Assembly: GCF_009730335.1 (NCBI RefSeq)
Contig: NZ_CP046315.1
Coordinates: 744,001 to 808,000 of the forward strand
From: Schaalia odontolytica
GTDB taxonomy: Bacteria; Actinomycetota; Actinomycetes; Actinomycetales; Actinomycetaceae
Reading direction: 5' to 3'
Length of the DNA stretch: 64,000 nt
The notes beneath the pieces were generated by a model. It saw only the letters and a program-made list of their open reading frames with translations, was not told the origin of the DNA and did no database searches. The position numbers were made by a program, and so were the translations under genes. Below, in pieces: positions 38,844-47,999 of the stretch (position 1 is the stretch's first letter; every line of letters starts with the position of its first letter).

Positions 38844-39211
38844 GCCTGTCGCCCGAATCGAACACCGAGGTCCCCACGCCCATCATGACGGACCTGCAGG
38901 ACATCGCCTCGATGATTCAGATCAACGAGGAAGCCACGGTCTCGCGCACCGTCATGAACGCAGAGGGCGTGCGCCTGGTCCTCTTCAGTTTCGACAAGGG
39001 TGAGATCCTCAGCGAGCACACCGCCGCGATGCCCGTCATCCTGCACACCCTCGAGGGCGCCCTCGAGATCGAGGCCGACGGCCGCACCGTTGTTCTCAAG
39101 CCCGGCGACGTCATCCACTTCGGCACGCGCCTGCCGCACGCCGTGCGCGCGCTTGAGCCCTCGAAGCTGGCACTGTACATGCTGGATCGTCGCGAGCGCC
39201 CCAAGGCCTGA
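38840..39211 (+). CDS. Cupin-domain protein
   Basis: A 123-residue single-domain cupin. The first cupin motif is loose (FDKGEILSEHTAAMPVILHTLEGALEIEADG) and the second is LKPGDVIHFGTRLPHAVRALEPSKLALYML. One metal-type His is in each motif (SEH, PHAV). AAGGAGAGCC lies before the ATG. It is coupled to the methyltransferase and ends at a strong terminator. No function is claimed beyond possible metal or small-molecule binding. Confidence 0.82.
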   Translation: MSLSPESNTEVPTPIMTDLQDIASMIQINEEATVSRTVMNAEGVRLVLFSFDKGEILSEHTAAMPVILHTLEGALEIEADGRTVVLKPGDVIHFGTRLPHAVRALEPSKLALYMLDRRERPKA

Positions 39212-39229
39212 GACCCCGACACTGTGCGG

Positions 39230-39274
39230 CGGGCCCCGTCCTCGTGAGGTGATGCACGAGGCCGGGGCCCGTTT
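39230..39274 (+). terminator. Terminator after the methyltransferase-cupin pair
   Basis: CGGGCCCCG and CGGGGCCCG (39230-39238, 39263-39271) extend into an inner CCTCGTG / CACGAGG stem with one mismatch, followed by TTTGTC. The right arm contains the recurring ACGAGGCCGGGG word. Confidence 0.85.
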
Positions 39275-39320
39275 GTCGTATCCGCGCAGGGTGGGCGGGG
39301 CGGCGGCGCCCCGCGGAGGG

Positions 39321-39677
39321 TTATGTCAGCGACGCCCTGCCGGCGCCCTTCGCGACCAGCCAGAGGCCGACCTCGACGATGAACCCTGAGACGATGAAGA
39401 CGATGGGCACGGAGATGCGCGTGTCCATGAGGGTGGTGGCGGCCAGAGCGATGCCGTGGGCGGTGCCCAGGACGCCGCTGCCGAAGAGGATGGGCCAGGC
39501 GGTGCGGTGCGCGCGCTCCCAAGCCTGCGAGCCGGGCTCGACGCCCTGAAGGCGCAGCCCCAGGGGAGGTCGGCACATGCCGGCGCGCGCGGTGAGGCCC
39601 GAGGCAAACAGATAAAGGCCACCCGCGATCAGAGCGACGGCGAGAATCAGGAAGGCGGCGATTAGTCCGACGTGCAC
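39321..39677 (-). CDS. SdpI-like small membrane protein
   Basis: A 118-residue protein with three hydrophobic segments (about 5-27, 62-82, 88-110). The phrase SQAWERAHRTAWPILFGSGV between the first and second resembles the conserved cytoplasmic segment of SdpI-family immunity and membrane proteins (NEETWxxA...). GTG 39677 follows GAGGGGTTCCC. The family assignment is tentative. Confidence 0.55.
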   Translation of the reverse strand: MHVGLIAAFLILAVALIAGGLYLFASGLTARAGMCRPPLGLRLQGVEPGSQAWERAHRTAWPILFGSGVLGTAHGIALAATTLMDTRISVPIVFIVSGFIVEVGLWLVAKGAGRASLT

Positions 39678-39826
39678 GGGAACCCCTCGAAAAATAAGCG
39701 TTTCACGGCCGTTTCACGAAGGGCCGCGCGACCATTCTACCCGGCCCCGGCCTCGTCGCCGCTGAGGCGGGCGGGGAGCGGTGACTGAGCGGCTGCTGCC
39801 AAGCATCGCGCCCGAGCCGGCCTCGA

Positions 39827-40582
39827 TCAGAAGTAGCAGGCGATCGGACCGTTGGGACCCGGCACGACGGTGACGGGGGTGTTGAAGATGTCGGTGAGGA
39901 CCTCGTCGCGCATGATCTCCTCCGGGGTGCCCATGAAGGCGACGGTCCCTTCCTTGAGCGCACAGATCTGCGAGGCGTAACGCGCCGCGAAGTTGATGTC
40001 GTGCAGGACGATGACAATCGTGCGCGAAAACTCGCGGGCCGCGCGCTCCAGCATGCGCATCATCTCGACGCTGCGCGCGATGTCCAGGTTGTTGAGGGGC
40101 TCGTCCAGCAGGACGTACTCCGTCTCCTGAGCGAGCACCATGGCGACGTAGGCGCGCTGACGCTGGCCGCCCGAGAGCTGGTCCAGGTAGCGCCCTTCGA
40201 GCTCCTCCAGGTTGAGGAAGCCGATGTAGCGGTCGATGATCGCCTCATCTTCGGCGCTCAGGCGTCCCTTCGAGTGGGGGAAGCGTCCGAAACCCACCAG
40301 CTGGCGCACCGTAAGGCGTGAAATGAAGTGGTTCTCCTGGCGCAGGATCGACAGGGTGCGTGCCAGCTCGGAGGACTTCGTCGTGGCCACGTTGAGGCCG
40401 CCGACCTCGATTGTGCCCTCGTCGATGCCCAGGAGGCGCCCGATCATCGTGAGGATCGTGGACTTTCCCGCGCCGTTGGGGCCCACGAGCGCCGTGATGC
40501 CGCCCGCGGGGATGTCGAGGGACACCTCGCCGATGCGCACCGACGGCGAATACTGCTTGACGACGGAATCGATGGAGATCAC
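39827..40582 (-). CDS. Iron-siderophore ABC transporter ATP-binding protein
   Basis: A 251-residue FecE/FepC-like ATPase. Walker A is LVGPNGAGKST, the signature is QLSGGQRQRAYVAMVLAQ, Walker B is YVLLDEPLNNLD, and the switch His is in VLHDINFAARYA. It begins at GTG 40582, overlapping the permease stop by 4 nt. It is the last gene of a four-gene reverse operon: binding protein, two permeases, ATPase. A longer open frame upstream is an artefact of high GC. Confidence 0.93.
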   Translation of the reverse strand: MISIDSVVKQYSPSVRIGEVSLDIPAGGITALVGPNGAGKSTILTMIGRLLGIDEGTIEVGGLNVATTKSSELARTLSILRQENHFISRLTVRQLVGFGRFPHSKGRLSAEDEAIIDRYIGFLNLEELEGRYLDQLSGGQRQRAYVAMVLAQETEYVLLDEPLNNLDIARSVEMMRMLERAAREFSRTIVIVLHDINFAARYASQICALKEGTVAFMGTPEEIMRDEVLTDIFNTPVTVVPGPNGPIACYF

Positions 40583-41664
40583 AGGCGACCCTTCCGCAAG
40601 ATAGTGACGATGAACGCGAGTCCGCCGACGAACTCGATGATGATGGCGACGACGCCCTGCGTGTTGAACACGTGATTCATAACGAAGTACGCGCTGGCAA
40701 GGATCGCGGCGCCCAGGGCGACGGACATCGCGAAGATGTAGCGGTGATCGTGCGTGTCCGAGAACTGGTAGGCCAGCGTCGCCACGAGGAACCCGAGGAA
40801 CGTCATGGGACCCACGAGGGCCGTCGACGTGGCCATGAGGATCGACACCAGGACGAGGACGAGCACGGAGGTGCGACGGTGATTGAGTCCCAGGTTGGTT
40901 GCGGTCTCGCGGCCGAGCGAGAGCACCGACAGCTGGCGAGTGAGCAGCACGAGGGCGATGGCCGCGGCCGCGACGAGCGGAACCGCGATCGGGAAATACT
41001 CCTTCTGGGCGTTCGCGATCGACCCGAAGAGGCGCGCGGTCAGCACGTCGAACTCCGAGGGCGTGAGTAGCCTCTGCATGAAGGTGGAGATCGACCCGAG
41101 GCCCGCGCCCAGCATGACGCCGATGAGGAGCATCGCGTGCATCGAGGCCCGCTGCGAGGTGAGCAGCCACGAGTAGAGCGCGAGCGTTAGGGCGATCATG
41201 AGGGCGAGCTGCCCGACGAAGTTGCCGACCGTCGCCGACGCGTTGAGGCCTGCGACTCCCAGGAAAAAGACCGTGGAGGTGTGGATCGCCCGGTACAGGG
41301 ACTCGAATCCGAGGATTGAGGGCGTGATGATGCGGTTGTTCGCCACGGTTTGGAAGGCGACCGTCGCCATGCCCTGGCACACCGCGACGATGGCGATCGC
41401 GAGGACCGCGAAGGCGCGCCGGCGGGCGAGCCTCCAGAACACCGGGGTGCCGAAGTGTGCGGGGTTCTTCCACGCAAGGAGGCCGATGCAGGCGAGGATC
41501 GCGACCGTGCACACGACCCCGAAGAGGATCCACCAGCGGCGCCGTGCGGCCGGGGACGTGAAGGCGCCGGTATGCCGGGCGGGGCGCTTCGTGCGCGCGG
41601 ACGAAGTCGGGGTGGGTGCCGGGGTGGAGGCCTCGCGGTGCGCGGGGGAAGTCAGGACGCTCAC
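40579..41664 (-). CDS. Iron-siderophore ABC transporter permease 2
   Basis: A 361-residue FecCD/BtuC-family permease with a Pro/Thr-rich cytoplasmic N-terminus and about nine or ten membrane segments. Conserved parts include NNRIITPSILGFESLY, HAMLLIGVMLGAGLGSISTFM and GRETATNLGLNHRRTSVLVLVLVSILMATSTALVGPMTFLGFLVA. GTG 41664 overlaps the stop of permease 1 by 4 nt. GTG starts overlapping the previous stop recur through this operon. Confidence 0.92.
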   Translation of the reverse strand: MSVLTSPAHREASTPAPTPTSSARTKRPARHTGAFTSPAARRRWWILFGVVCTVAILACIGLLAWKNPAHFGTPVFWRLARRRAFAVLAIAIVAVCQGMATVAFQTVANNRIITPSILGFESLYRAIHTSTVFFLGVAGLNASATVGNFVGQLALMIALTLALYSWLLTSQRASMHAMLLIGVMLGAGLGSISTFMQRLLTPSEFDVLTARLFGSIANAQKEYFPIAVPLVAAAAIALVLLTRQLSVLSLGRETATNLGLNHRRTSVLVLVLVSILMATSTALVGPMTFLGFLVATLAYQFSDTHDHRYIFAMSVALGAAILASAYFVMNHVFNTQGVVAIIIEFVGGLAFIVTILRKGRL

Positions 41665-42686
41665 AGGACGGCTCCCTTCTTGGCCTGGCGCAGCACGAGC
41701 ACGATGAAGACGAAGGCTCCGAGGATGCCGAGGATAACCGAGACGGGCATTTCGAAGGGGGAGATGATCGTGCGGGCCAGCAGGTCGGTGATCGTCACGA
41801 GGGAGATGCCGGCCAGGCACACCCAGGGGAGGTTGGTGCGCAGGTTGTCTCCCATCGACATGGCCACGAGGTTGGGGACGATGAGGCCCAGGAACGGCAG
41901 GGAGCCGACGACGACGGTGACGACGCCGGTCGCCACGGCCACGAGCCCCGTCGCGATGAGGACCATGCGGTGGTAGTTGACGCCGAGGGAGATGGCGATG
42001 TCCTCGCCGAGGGACACGGCCGTCAGCCTGTCCGCCATGATGAACACGATCGCCACAACGACGGTGACGATCCACAGGACCTCGTACTGGCCCTCGTAGA
42101 CGGAGGTGAAGGATCCCTGGAACCACGCGGAGACGCTCTGCAGGGTGTTCGTCTCGAGCGCCAGGAATGTCGAGATCGCGGAGACGACCGCGCCGAGCAT
42201 CATGCCCATGATCGGCACGAGCAGTGAGGAGCGCAGAGAGACGCGGCGCAGCAGCGCGAAAAACACCATCGTGCCCACGAACGCGAAGACGATCGCGCAG
42301 GTCATGCGCACCAGGATCGGCGCGCCGGGCCACACGATCATGATGACGAGCAGGCCCAGCCCCGCCCACTCGGTCGTGCCCGTCGTCGAGGGCTCGGCGA
42401 ATCGGTTCTGGGTGACCAGCTGCATGACGAGGCCGCTCATCGACATCGCGGCCCCGGACAGGACAAGCGCGATCGTACGGGGAACGCGCACGGCGAGGAA
42501 AATTTGCCACCCGTCGTCCTGGGAGAGGATCGAATATTCGCCGGTTGACAGGGATAGGACGAGGAGCGCAGCCACGGCGAGCGCGGCCAGGGCGAGCGCG
42601 ACGGGGCGACGCTTTGACGAGGCCGGGTTGGCCTCGCGCTCGAGCGCCGCGTCCGTGGGCGGGGCGGTGGTGGGGGAGTGCGTCAT
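41661..42686 (-). CDS. Iron-siderophore ABC transporter permease 1
   Basis: A 341-residue FecCD-family permease. Marks are FLAVRVPRTIALVLSGAAMSMSGLVMQLVTQNRFAEPSTTGTTEWAGLG, LVPIMGMMLGAVVSAISTFLAL, SLGEDIAISLGVNYHRMVLIATGLVA and GSLPFLGLIVPNLVAMSMGDNLRTNLPW. ATG 42686 is used; its ribosome site is poor, and the intercistronic hairpin lies just before it, so expression below that of the binding protein is likely. Confidence 0.92.
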   Translation of the reverse strand: MTHSPTTAPPTDAALEREANPASSKRRPVALALAALAVAALLVLSLSTGEYSILSQDDGWQIFLAVRVPRTIALVLSGAAMSMSGLVMQLVTQNRFAEPSTTGTTEWAGLGLLVIMIVWPGAPILVRMTCAIVFAFVGTMVFFALLRRVSLRSSLLVPIMGMMLGAVVSAISTFLALETNTLQSVSAWFQGSFTSVYEGQYEVLWIVTVVVAIVFIMADRLTAVSLGEDIAISLGVNYHRMVLIATGLVAVATGVVTVVVGSLPFLGLIVPNLVAMSMGDNLRTNLPWVCLAGISLVTITDLLARTIISPFEMPVSVILGILGAFVFIVLVLRQAKKGAVL

Positions 42687-42699
42687 AAGAAAACGTGGT

Positions 42700-42729
42700 G
42701 CGGGTGCCGCCGCGACAGGCGGCACCCGC
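42700..42729 (-). terminator. Intercistronic hairpin between binding protein and permease 1
   Basis: GCGGGTGCCGCC and GGCGGCACCCGC (42700-42711, 42718-42729) make a 12-bp stem with a 6-nt loop, followed on the reverse strand by ACCACGTTTTCTT. It looks like a partial terminator that keeps binding-protein mRNA in excess. Confidence 0.7.
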
Positions 42730-42744
42730 AAAGGTGTCAGAGGG

Positions 42745-43773
42745 TCACTTCTTCGCGGCTTCGAAGGCGTCCGCGATGGAGTTGAAGATCTCCGTGTAGG
42801 TGATGATGGACTCGTTGGTGTACGTGTCGTTGGGCGCGTACACGACGTGCTTGTTCTGCAGCGCGGCGATGTTCTGCAGGGCGGCGTTGCCGTTGATGAC
42901 GGTCTCGGCCGGGGTGTTGGAACCGTCCTTGGTGATGGCGGCGTCGCGGTCGAGGACGAAGATCCACGCCGGGTTCGCCTCGGCGATGGCCTCGACGGAG
43001 ATGTCGTCGCCGGTGTGCGAGTCAGTCGCACCCTCGACCTCAAGGGCGGGCTTCAGGCCGAGCAGGTCGAAGACCGGGCCCCACGTGCGACCCTTGCCGG
43101 GTGCCACGTAGCCGATGTTGCCTCCGGAGACGTCAACCGCCATGACGGTCGAGGAGCCGTCGTAGGCCTTCTTCGCGCGCTCGATCGAGGCGTTGAAGTC
43201 GTCGACGAGCTTCTTGGCCTCGTCCTGCTTGCCGAAGATCTCGCCGAGCTCGGTGACCTCGCGGATGAGCTCCTCATTGAAGGGCTTGCCCTCGCGCGGC
43301 TCCAGGTTGATGAGCGGGACGTCGGGCGCGAGCTCCTTGATCTGCGTGTCGAACTTGGAGAAGCGCTGACCGGAGATGATGAGGTCGGGTTCGGCGGCGA
43401 CCAGTGCCTCCAAGTTGGGGTCGCGGTGCATGCCCACGTCGGCAACGTCCTCGCCGTTGAATGCGGTGACGGTGGCGGGAATCAGCTTCTTCGGGGCGGC
43501 GACAAGCTGCACGTCCCACTGCTGGAGCACCTCGAAGGTGCGGTTGTCGAGGGAAGCGGCGCGGGTGACGGGCAGCTTGATCTCCACCGGGCCGTCGTTC
43601 GCCTCGACCGTCACGGACGAGGGCTGGGTGGCCTGCGTGGTCTCGCTCGCGGCCGCGGAGGACTCGGAGGAGGACTGAGTGGAAGAGGAGGTGCTGGCGC
43701 CGGAAGAGCATGCGGCCAGGCCGAGAGCGGCAACGGCGGCGATGGTGGCCAGAGAGGTAGTCGTACGAGACAT
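42745..43773 (-). CDS. Iron-siderophore binding lipoprotein
   Basis: A 342-residue periplasmic-binding-protein homologue of the FepB/FhuD class. The lipobox is LGLAAC, followed by a Ser/Thr-rich tether. Family features are RAASLDNRTFEVLQQWDVQLVAAPKKLIP, EALVAAEPDLIISGQRFSKFDTQIKELAPDVPLINLE, and AEANPAWIFVLDRDAA. The second of two adjacent ATGs (43773) has the better spacing to GGAG. A DtxR/IdeR-like box upstream supports iron regulation. The siderophore itself cannot be named. Confidence 0.91.
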   Translation of the reverse strand: MSRTTTSLATIAAVAALGLAACSSGASTSSSTQSSSESSAAASETTQATQPSSVTVEANDGPVEIKLPVTRAASLDNRTFEVLQQWDVQLVAAPKKLIPATVTAFNGEDVADVGMHRDPNLEALVAAEPDLIISGQRFSKFDTQIKELAPDVPLINLEPREGKPFNEELIREVTELGEIFGKQDEAKKLVDDFNASIERAKKAYDGSSTVMAVDVSGGNIGYVAPGKGRTWGPVFDLLGLKPALEVEGATDSHTGDDISVEAIAEANPAWIFVLDRDAAITKDGSNTPAETVINGNAALQNIAALQNKHVVYAPNDTYTNESIITYTEIFNSIADAFEAAKK

Positions 43774-43814
43774 CATTTCTCCGTAGAGGTTATCTGTGCT
43801 GGGGCTGAATAAGG

Positions 43815-43833
43815 AAAAGCTAGGCTTACCTAA
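43815..43833 (-). promoter_or_regulatory. DtxR/IdeR-like iron box
   Basis: Read on the reverse strand, TTAGGTAAGCCTAGCTTTT resembles the DtxR consensus TTAGGTTAGCCTAACCTAA, with the strongest match in its first 13 bases. It lies about 42 bp before the binding-protein start. Confidence 0.75.
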
Positions 43834-43958
43834 CTGCCAGACCAACCATACAGAGATTCTTTAGCCTCGTGCGTGTGAATGCGCCCATAGTTTCGAGGGT
43901 GAGGTGCGGGTGGTGTGCGGTCTGGTGAGGCCAGGAAGTGATTGCTCCGAGTATGTCA

Positions 43959-43988
43959 AGGGGCGGTGCTCGAATGAGTACCGCCCCT
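43959..43988 (-). terminator. Terminator of nadE
   Basis: AGGGGCGGT and ACCGCCCCT (43959-43967, 43980-43988) with an inner CTC/GAG pair. It is 36 bp past the nadE stop; no strong T-run follows. Confidence 0.6.
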
Positions 43989-44024
43989 CAGAGAACAGCT
44001 CGGGTTCCCGAGCGAAACGTCAGG

Positions 44025-46106
44025 TCAGTCGACCAGGCCCTTCACGGCCTCGTCGAGCTCTGCGGCCCAATCCGCGCCCGACACGTCCGAGGGCATGCGC
44101 CAATCCCCGCGCGGGGATAGGGAGCCGCCGGCCATGACTTTCGGGCCGTTGGGAAGGGCGCTGCGCTTGAACTGCTGGCTGAAGAAACGCCACAGGAACA
44201 GGCGCTCCCACTTGACGATCTCCTCAAGCGAATACGCAACCTTGTCCTCCTCGGGGAAACCGACCGGCCAGGAGCCGACCGAGGCGTCCGACCAGGCCTT
44301 CTCCGCCAGGAACGCGATCTTCGAGGGGCGCGCGCCGCGACGCAGCACGTGGTACAGCGTGAAGTCCTGTAGGTTGTAGGGGCCGATCTTGTCCTGCGTG
44401 GACTGCATCTTCTCGCCCGGCTTGGCGGGAACCAGCTCAGGGGAGATCTCGGTGTTGAGGATCGACAGGAGCACCTCGCCGACGTGGTCGTCGAACTGCT
44501 TGGAGGCCACGACCCAGCGGATCAGGTGCTGCATGAGGGTCTTCGGCACGCCCGTGTTCACCGCGTAGTGGCTCATCTGGTCGCCCACGCCGTACGTGCA
44601 CCAGCCCAGCGCCAGCTCGGACAGGTCCCCCGTGCCCAGCACGATGCCTCTCAGGTGGTTGGCCAGGCGGAATAGGTAGTCGGTGCGCAGGCCCGCCTGA
44701 ACGTTCTCGAAGGTCACGTCGTAGGTGGCCTCACCCTCGCCGTAGGGGTGACCGATGTCGGCCAACATCTGCGTGGCCGCCGGACGGATGTCGATCTCCT
44801 GGAAGGACGTGCCCAGGTACTGGCACAGCAGGGTCGCGTTCTTCTTCGTGCGCTCGGAGGTGGCGAAGCCGGGCAGCGTGTAGCACAGGATGTCCGTGCG
44901 CGGACGTCCCAGCAGGTCCATCGCGTGCGCGGCCACGACCAGTGCGTGCGTCGAATCCAGGCCGCCCGAGACGCCGATGATGATCTTCGGGTTGCCGATT
45001 GCGCGCAGGCGCTGGACCAGGCCGGCGACCTGAATGTTGTAGGCCTCGTAGCAGTCCTGCTCCAGGCGGGTTGGGTCGTTGGGGACAAAGGGGAAGCGGT
45101 TGACAGGGCGCTCCAGACCCAGGTTGGTGCGCGGCGGATCGAGCGTGAACTCGACCTCCTGCGGGGCCATGCGCTCGTCGCCCGCGAAGTAGCGCTGAGC
45201 GTTGTCCGTGAACGAGTTCTGGCGCTTGCGCTCGGTGCGCAGGCGCTCCAGGTCCACGTCGGCGATCGTGATGTGCGCGCCCTCCTGGAAACGCTCGCCG
45301 ATGGCCAGGCGGTCCCCGGCCTCGTAGATCATGGCCTCGCCGTCCCAGGCGAGGTCCGTGCTGGACTCGCCCATGCCTGCCGCCGTGTACACGTAGGCCG
45401 CCGAGCAACGCGCGGACACCGAGCGCACCATGAGCTCGCGGTCGGCGCCGCGTCCCACGGTGATGGGGGAGGCCGACAGATTCGCCAGGACGGTCGCGCC
45501 CGCGAGCGCAAGCTCGGTGGCTGGGGTGACGGGCACCCACATGTCCTCGCAGATCTCGATGCCGATGGTCAGGCCGGGCACGTCGTCAGCGGACAGGAGG
45601 ACCTGGCCGAAGGGGACCCACACGGGGCCGCCGCTGAATTCTTCGACGCCGCCCCACGGCACCTCGATGCGCTCGCAGGCGCGCGGGGGCATGGTGACGA
45701 AGTGGCGCTTCTCGTAGAACTCGCGGTAGTTGGGTAGGTGGGACTTGGGGACGATCGCCAGGACGCGGCCGCGGTGGATGGCGACGGCGCAGTTGTACAG
45801 GGCGTTGTCCTTGCGCAGGGGCGCACCCACGACGAGGAAGGGCAGCAGGTCGGCGCTGGCCTCGACGATCTGGGCGAGGGCCTTCTCGACGTTATCGAGC
45901 AGCACGTCCTGCAGGAAAAGGTCGTCGATGGCGTATCCAGAGACGCACAGTTCGGGGAAAACGCCCATTGCGACGCCGCGCGCATCAAGCTCGCGGGCTG
46001 CATCGATGATCTCGCGCGCGTTCTCGAACGGGCGAGCGGGGTGCACGGGCAGGGTCACGGCGGCAACGCGTGCAAAACCCTGATCGTAGAGGGAATGAAA
46101 GTTCAT
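44025..46106 (-). CDS. nadE: Glutamine-dependent NAD+ synthetase
   Basis: Amidates nicotinate adenine dinucleotide to NAD+. The 693-residue two-domain enzyme has an N-terminal nitrilase-type glutaminase with Glu ([10 protein letters not shown]), Lys ([18 protein letters not shown]) and Cys ([10 protein letters not shown]). The synthetase domain has the PP-loop [25 protein letters not shown] and [16 protein letters not shown]. Its length is that of the M. tuberculosis-type octameric enzyme with an ammonia tunnel. AAGGAGAACC lies before the ATG. The NrtR-like gene is 20 bp upstream on the same strand. Confidence 0.96.
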   Translation of the reverse strand: MNFHSLYDQGFARVAAVTLPVHPARPFENAREIIDAARELDARGVAMGVFPELCVSGYAIDDLFLQDVLLDNVEKALAQIVEASADLLPFLVVGAPLRKDNALYNCAVAIHRGRVLAIVPKSHLPNYREFYEKRHFVTMPPRACERIEVPWGGVEEFSGGPVWVPFGQVLLSADDVPGLTIGIEICEDMWVPVTPATELALAGATVLANLSASPITVGRGADRELMVRSVSARCSAAYVYTAAGMGESSTDLAWDGEAMIYEAGDRLAIGERFQEGAHITIADVDLERLRTERKRQNSFTDNAQRYFAGDERMAPQEVEFTLDPPRTNLGLERPVNRFPFVPNDPTRLEQDCYEAYNIQVAGLVQRLRAIGNPKIIIGVSGGLDSTHALVVAAHAMDLLGRPRTDILCYTLPGFATSERTKKNATLLCQYLGTSFQEIDIRPAATQMLADIGHPYGEGEATYDVTFENVQAGLRTDYLFRLANHLRGIVLGTGDLSELALGWCTYGVGDQMSHYAVNTGVPKTLMQHLIRWVVASKQFDDHVGEVLLSILNTEISPELVPAKPGEKMQSTQDKIGPYNLQDFTLYHVLRRGARPSKIAFLAEKAWSDASVGSWPVGFPEEDKVAYSLEEIVKWERLFLWRFFSQQFKRSALPNGPKVMAGGSLSPRGDWRMPSDVSGADWAAELDEAVKGLVD

Positions 46107-46126
46107 GGTTCTCCTTCGGTACTGGG

Positions 46127-46882
46127 CTATTCTTGCGCACTCGGTGCGCTCGCGCTCTTCATCGACGAGGCTGGGGTCGGGGTGGGCGGTCGGCGCAGGG
46201 GTGGGTCGAGGACGAAGGCCGTAGCATCGACGCCCGGGACGAGGCGGTAGAGGGCGGCCGGGCGCCCGGCACCCTCGCGCACCGTGCCGCCCGTTGGTTC
46301 GATGAATGACGCGGTTTTTGTTGCTTTGCGATGAAAATTGCGCGGGTCGAGCGCCGACCCCCAGATGGCTTCGTAGGTCGTGCGCAGCTGTGTGATCGTG
46401 AACTCGGGGCCGCAGAAGGACGTGGCAAGGGGGGAGTATTCGATCTTGGAGCGGGCGCGCTCCACGCCGTCTGCGAGGATTTCCGCGTGATCGAAGGCGA
46501 GGGGCGAGGTGGGCGCAAGGAGGGCGTCGACGGGGTGCCAGAGGGCTCCCGCGGCGTCGCCGCCCGAGCGGGTTGGTGAGAACGAGGGGGCGAGGAGGAG
46601 GTAGGCGACGGAGAGAACGGGCCCGCGCGGGTCGCGGCCTTCTGGTCCGTAGGAGAAGAGCTGTTCGAGGTGTCCCGGCGGAGTGATGCCGGTTTCCTCC
46701 TCGAGTTCGCGTGCTGCGGTCTCCTCGGTCTGTTCACCCTCGCGCAGAAAGCCACCGGGAAGTGCCAGGTGGTCCTTGAAAGGCTCAATACCGCGCCGCA
46801 CGATGAGCGCGTGGAGCGTGTGGTCGATGACCGTCAGGGCGACGATGTCGACCGCGACGGGGATGGTGAGGGGAGAGGTCAT
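46127..46882 (-). CDS. nrtR: NrtR-like Nudix domain transcriptional regulator
   Basis: A 251-residue protein. The Nudix domain (about 10-140) has a complete Nudix box, GFLREGEQTEETAARELEEETGI, so hydrolysis of ADP-ribose-like compounds is possible. The C-terminal part (SKIEYSPLATSFCGPEFTITQLRTTYEAIWG...DPRNFHRKATK) is the winged helix of NrtR, the ADP-ribose-responsive repressor of NAD genes. It is cotranscribed with nadE and divergent from the SPFH gene, as expected for a local NAD regulator. It appears leaderless (TAGGCT 6 nt before the ATG). Confidence 0.85.
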   Translation of the reverse strand: MTSPLTIPVAVDIVALTVIDHTLHALIVRRGIEPFKDHLALPGGFLREGEQTEETAARELEEETGITPPGHLEQLFSYGPEGRDPRGPVLSVAYLLLAPSFSPTRSGGDAAGALWHPVDALLAPTSPLAFDHAEILADGVERARSKIEYSPLATSFCGPEFTITQLRTTYEAIWGSALDPRNFHRKATKTASFIEPTGGTVREGAGRPAALYRLVPGVDATAFVLDPPLRRPPTPTPASSMKSASAPSAQE

Positions 46883-46888
46883 AGTGCA

Positions 46889-46894
46889 AGCCTA
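46889..46894 (-). promoter_or_regulatory. -10 element of leaderless nrtR-like gene
   Basis: On the reverse strand TAGGCT ends 6 nt before the ATG at 46882. Confidence 0.5.
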
Positions 46895-46903
46895 GCTTAT
46901 TTG

Positions 46904-46940
46904 TGTCGAGTTGACATTAAATGCGGTGAGGGGTTATCGT
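46904..46940 (+). promoter_or_regulatory. Divergent promoter with TGTC-N5-GACA palindrome
   Basis: TTGACA (46911-46916) with TTATCG or TATCGT 17-18 nt downstream fits the SPFH gene promoter. The palindrome TGTCGAGTTGACA (46904-46916) overlaps this -35 and lies 10 bp above the -10 of the reverse gene, so one regulator, possibly the NrtR-like protein, could control both. Confidence 0.45.
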
Positions 46941-46986
46941 CATCCTGACATAAACAAGTGGTTCGCCACCCAACCAAGGAGTCATC

Positions 46987-47997
46987 ATGGGAACCCTTCG
47001 CCACCACCCATTCCTCATCCGCTACCAGGGAGGCGCCGGCGATCACGTCGTCCAGATCCGCGCCGGACGCACGATCCGATCCGGCGTCGGCCAGTCCTTC
47101 TGGCTGCGAGCCGGCCGCTGCGCGCTCGCGGAGGTGCCCACCGCCAACCGCGCCCACAGCTTCCTCGTGCAGGCGACCACCGCCGACCAGCAGAACATCA
47201 ACGCGCAGGTTGCCATCACCTACCACATCGAAGATGCAGAAGCCGCCGCCGCACACTACGACTTCGGGATCTACCCGCGCGAAGCGGGAGCAGACGCCCA
47301 GGGGCTGTGGCAGATCGACGAGACCGTCACCCGCATCGCCTTCTCCGCCCTGGCCTCGGCAATCGGAGAGATGACGCTCACAGATGCAATTAGCGGTTCT
47401 CTTGAAAAAGTAGGTGACGTGCTCGCCCAGGCCTTCAAGGCGGATGATCAGCTGCGCGCCACAGGCGTCACGGTCGTCGATGCCCGCCTGCTGAGCCTGC
47501 GCCCGGACGAAGGGGTTGAATCCTCCCTGCGTGCCCCTCTCCTCGAGCAGCTTCAGGCCGAGGCCGACCGCGCCCTCTACGAGCGCCGAGCGCTCGCGGT
47601 CGAACGCGAGTCCCAGATCTCCGCAAACGAGATGCAATCCAAGCTCGACCTGGCCCGCAAGCGTGCCGACCTCGTCGATCAGGAAGGCCATAACGCCAGG
47701 CGCGAAGCCGAAGAGAAGGCCGCGGCGGACGCTATTGAGGTCGAAGCGGAAGCGCGTCGTATCACTGAGAAAGCTAAGGCGTACGAGGTCGACTGGAACA
47801 CCGCGGGCCGCGCCCGCATCGCCAACGACGCCGCCTACATCCAGGCGCTCGCGCAGGCTGGGCCCGAGGTGGCGCGTGCCCTCGCGCTGAAGGAAATGGC
47901 GAAGAACATGCCGTCCTTCGGGAACATCACCATCACCGCCGACGTGCTCAGTGACCTCGTCGCGGCCTTCACCGGCTCCGCGAAGGCGGGGCAGTAG
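46987..47997 (+). CDS. SPFH/Band 7 domain protein
   Basis: A 336-residue protein with an SPFH domain from about residue 25 (LAEVPTANRAHSFLVQATTADQQNINAQVAITYHIEDAEAA) and a long charged coiled-coil region (about 180-275, rich in Ala, Glu and Arg). No clear membrane helix is seen at the N-terminus, unlike classical flotillins. AAGGAGTCATC precedes the ATG. It is followed directly by the NAD-kinase-like gene and is divergent from nrtR-nadE. SPFH proteins occur in NAD/ADP-ribose gene neighbourhoods in other bacteria; the role here is unknown. Confidence 0.82.
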   Translation: MGTLRHHPFLIRYQGGAGDHVVQIRAGRTIRSGVGQSFWLRAGRCALAEVPTANRAHSFLVQATTADQQNINAQVAITYHIEDAEAAAAHYDFGIYPREAGADAQGLWQIDETVTRIAFSALASAIGEMTLTDAISGSLEKVGDVLAQAFKADDQLRATGVTVVDARLLSLRPDEGVESSLRAPLLEQLQAEADRALYERRALAVERESQISANEMQSKLDLARKRADLVDQEGHNARREAEEKAAADAIEVEAEARRITEKAKAYEVDWNTAGRARIANDAAYIQALAQAGPEVARALALKEMAKNMPSFGNITITADVLSDLVAAFTGSAKAGQ

Positions 47998-47999
47998 GC

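Noticed and set aside
46883-46900. Partial DtxR-like word AAGCCTAGCTT before the nrtR-like gene
   Set aside because: Only half of the box matches, and the same bases are needed for the -10 element; an NAD regulator has no clear reason for iron control.
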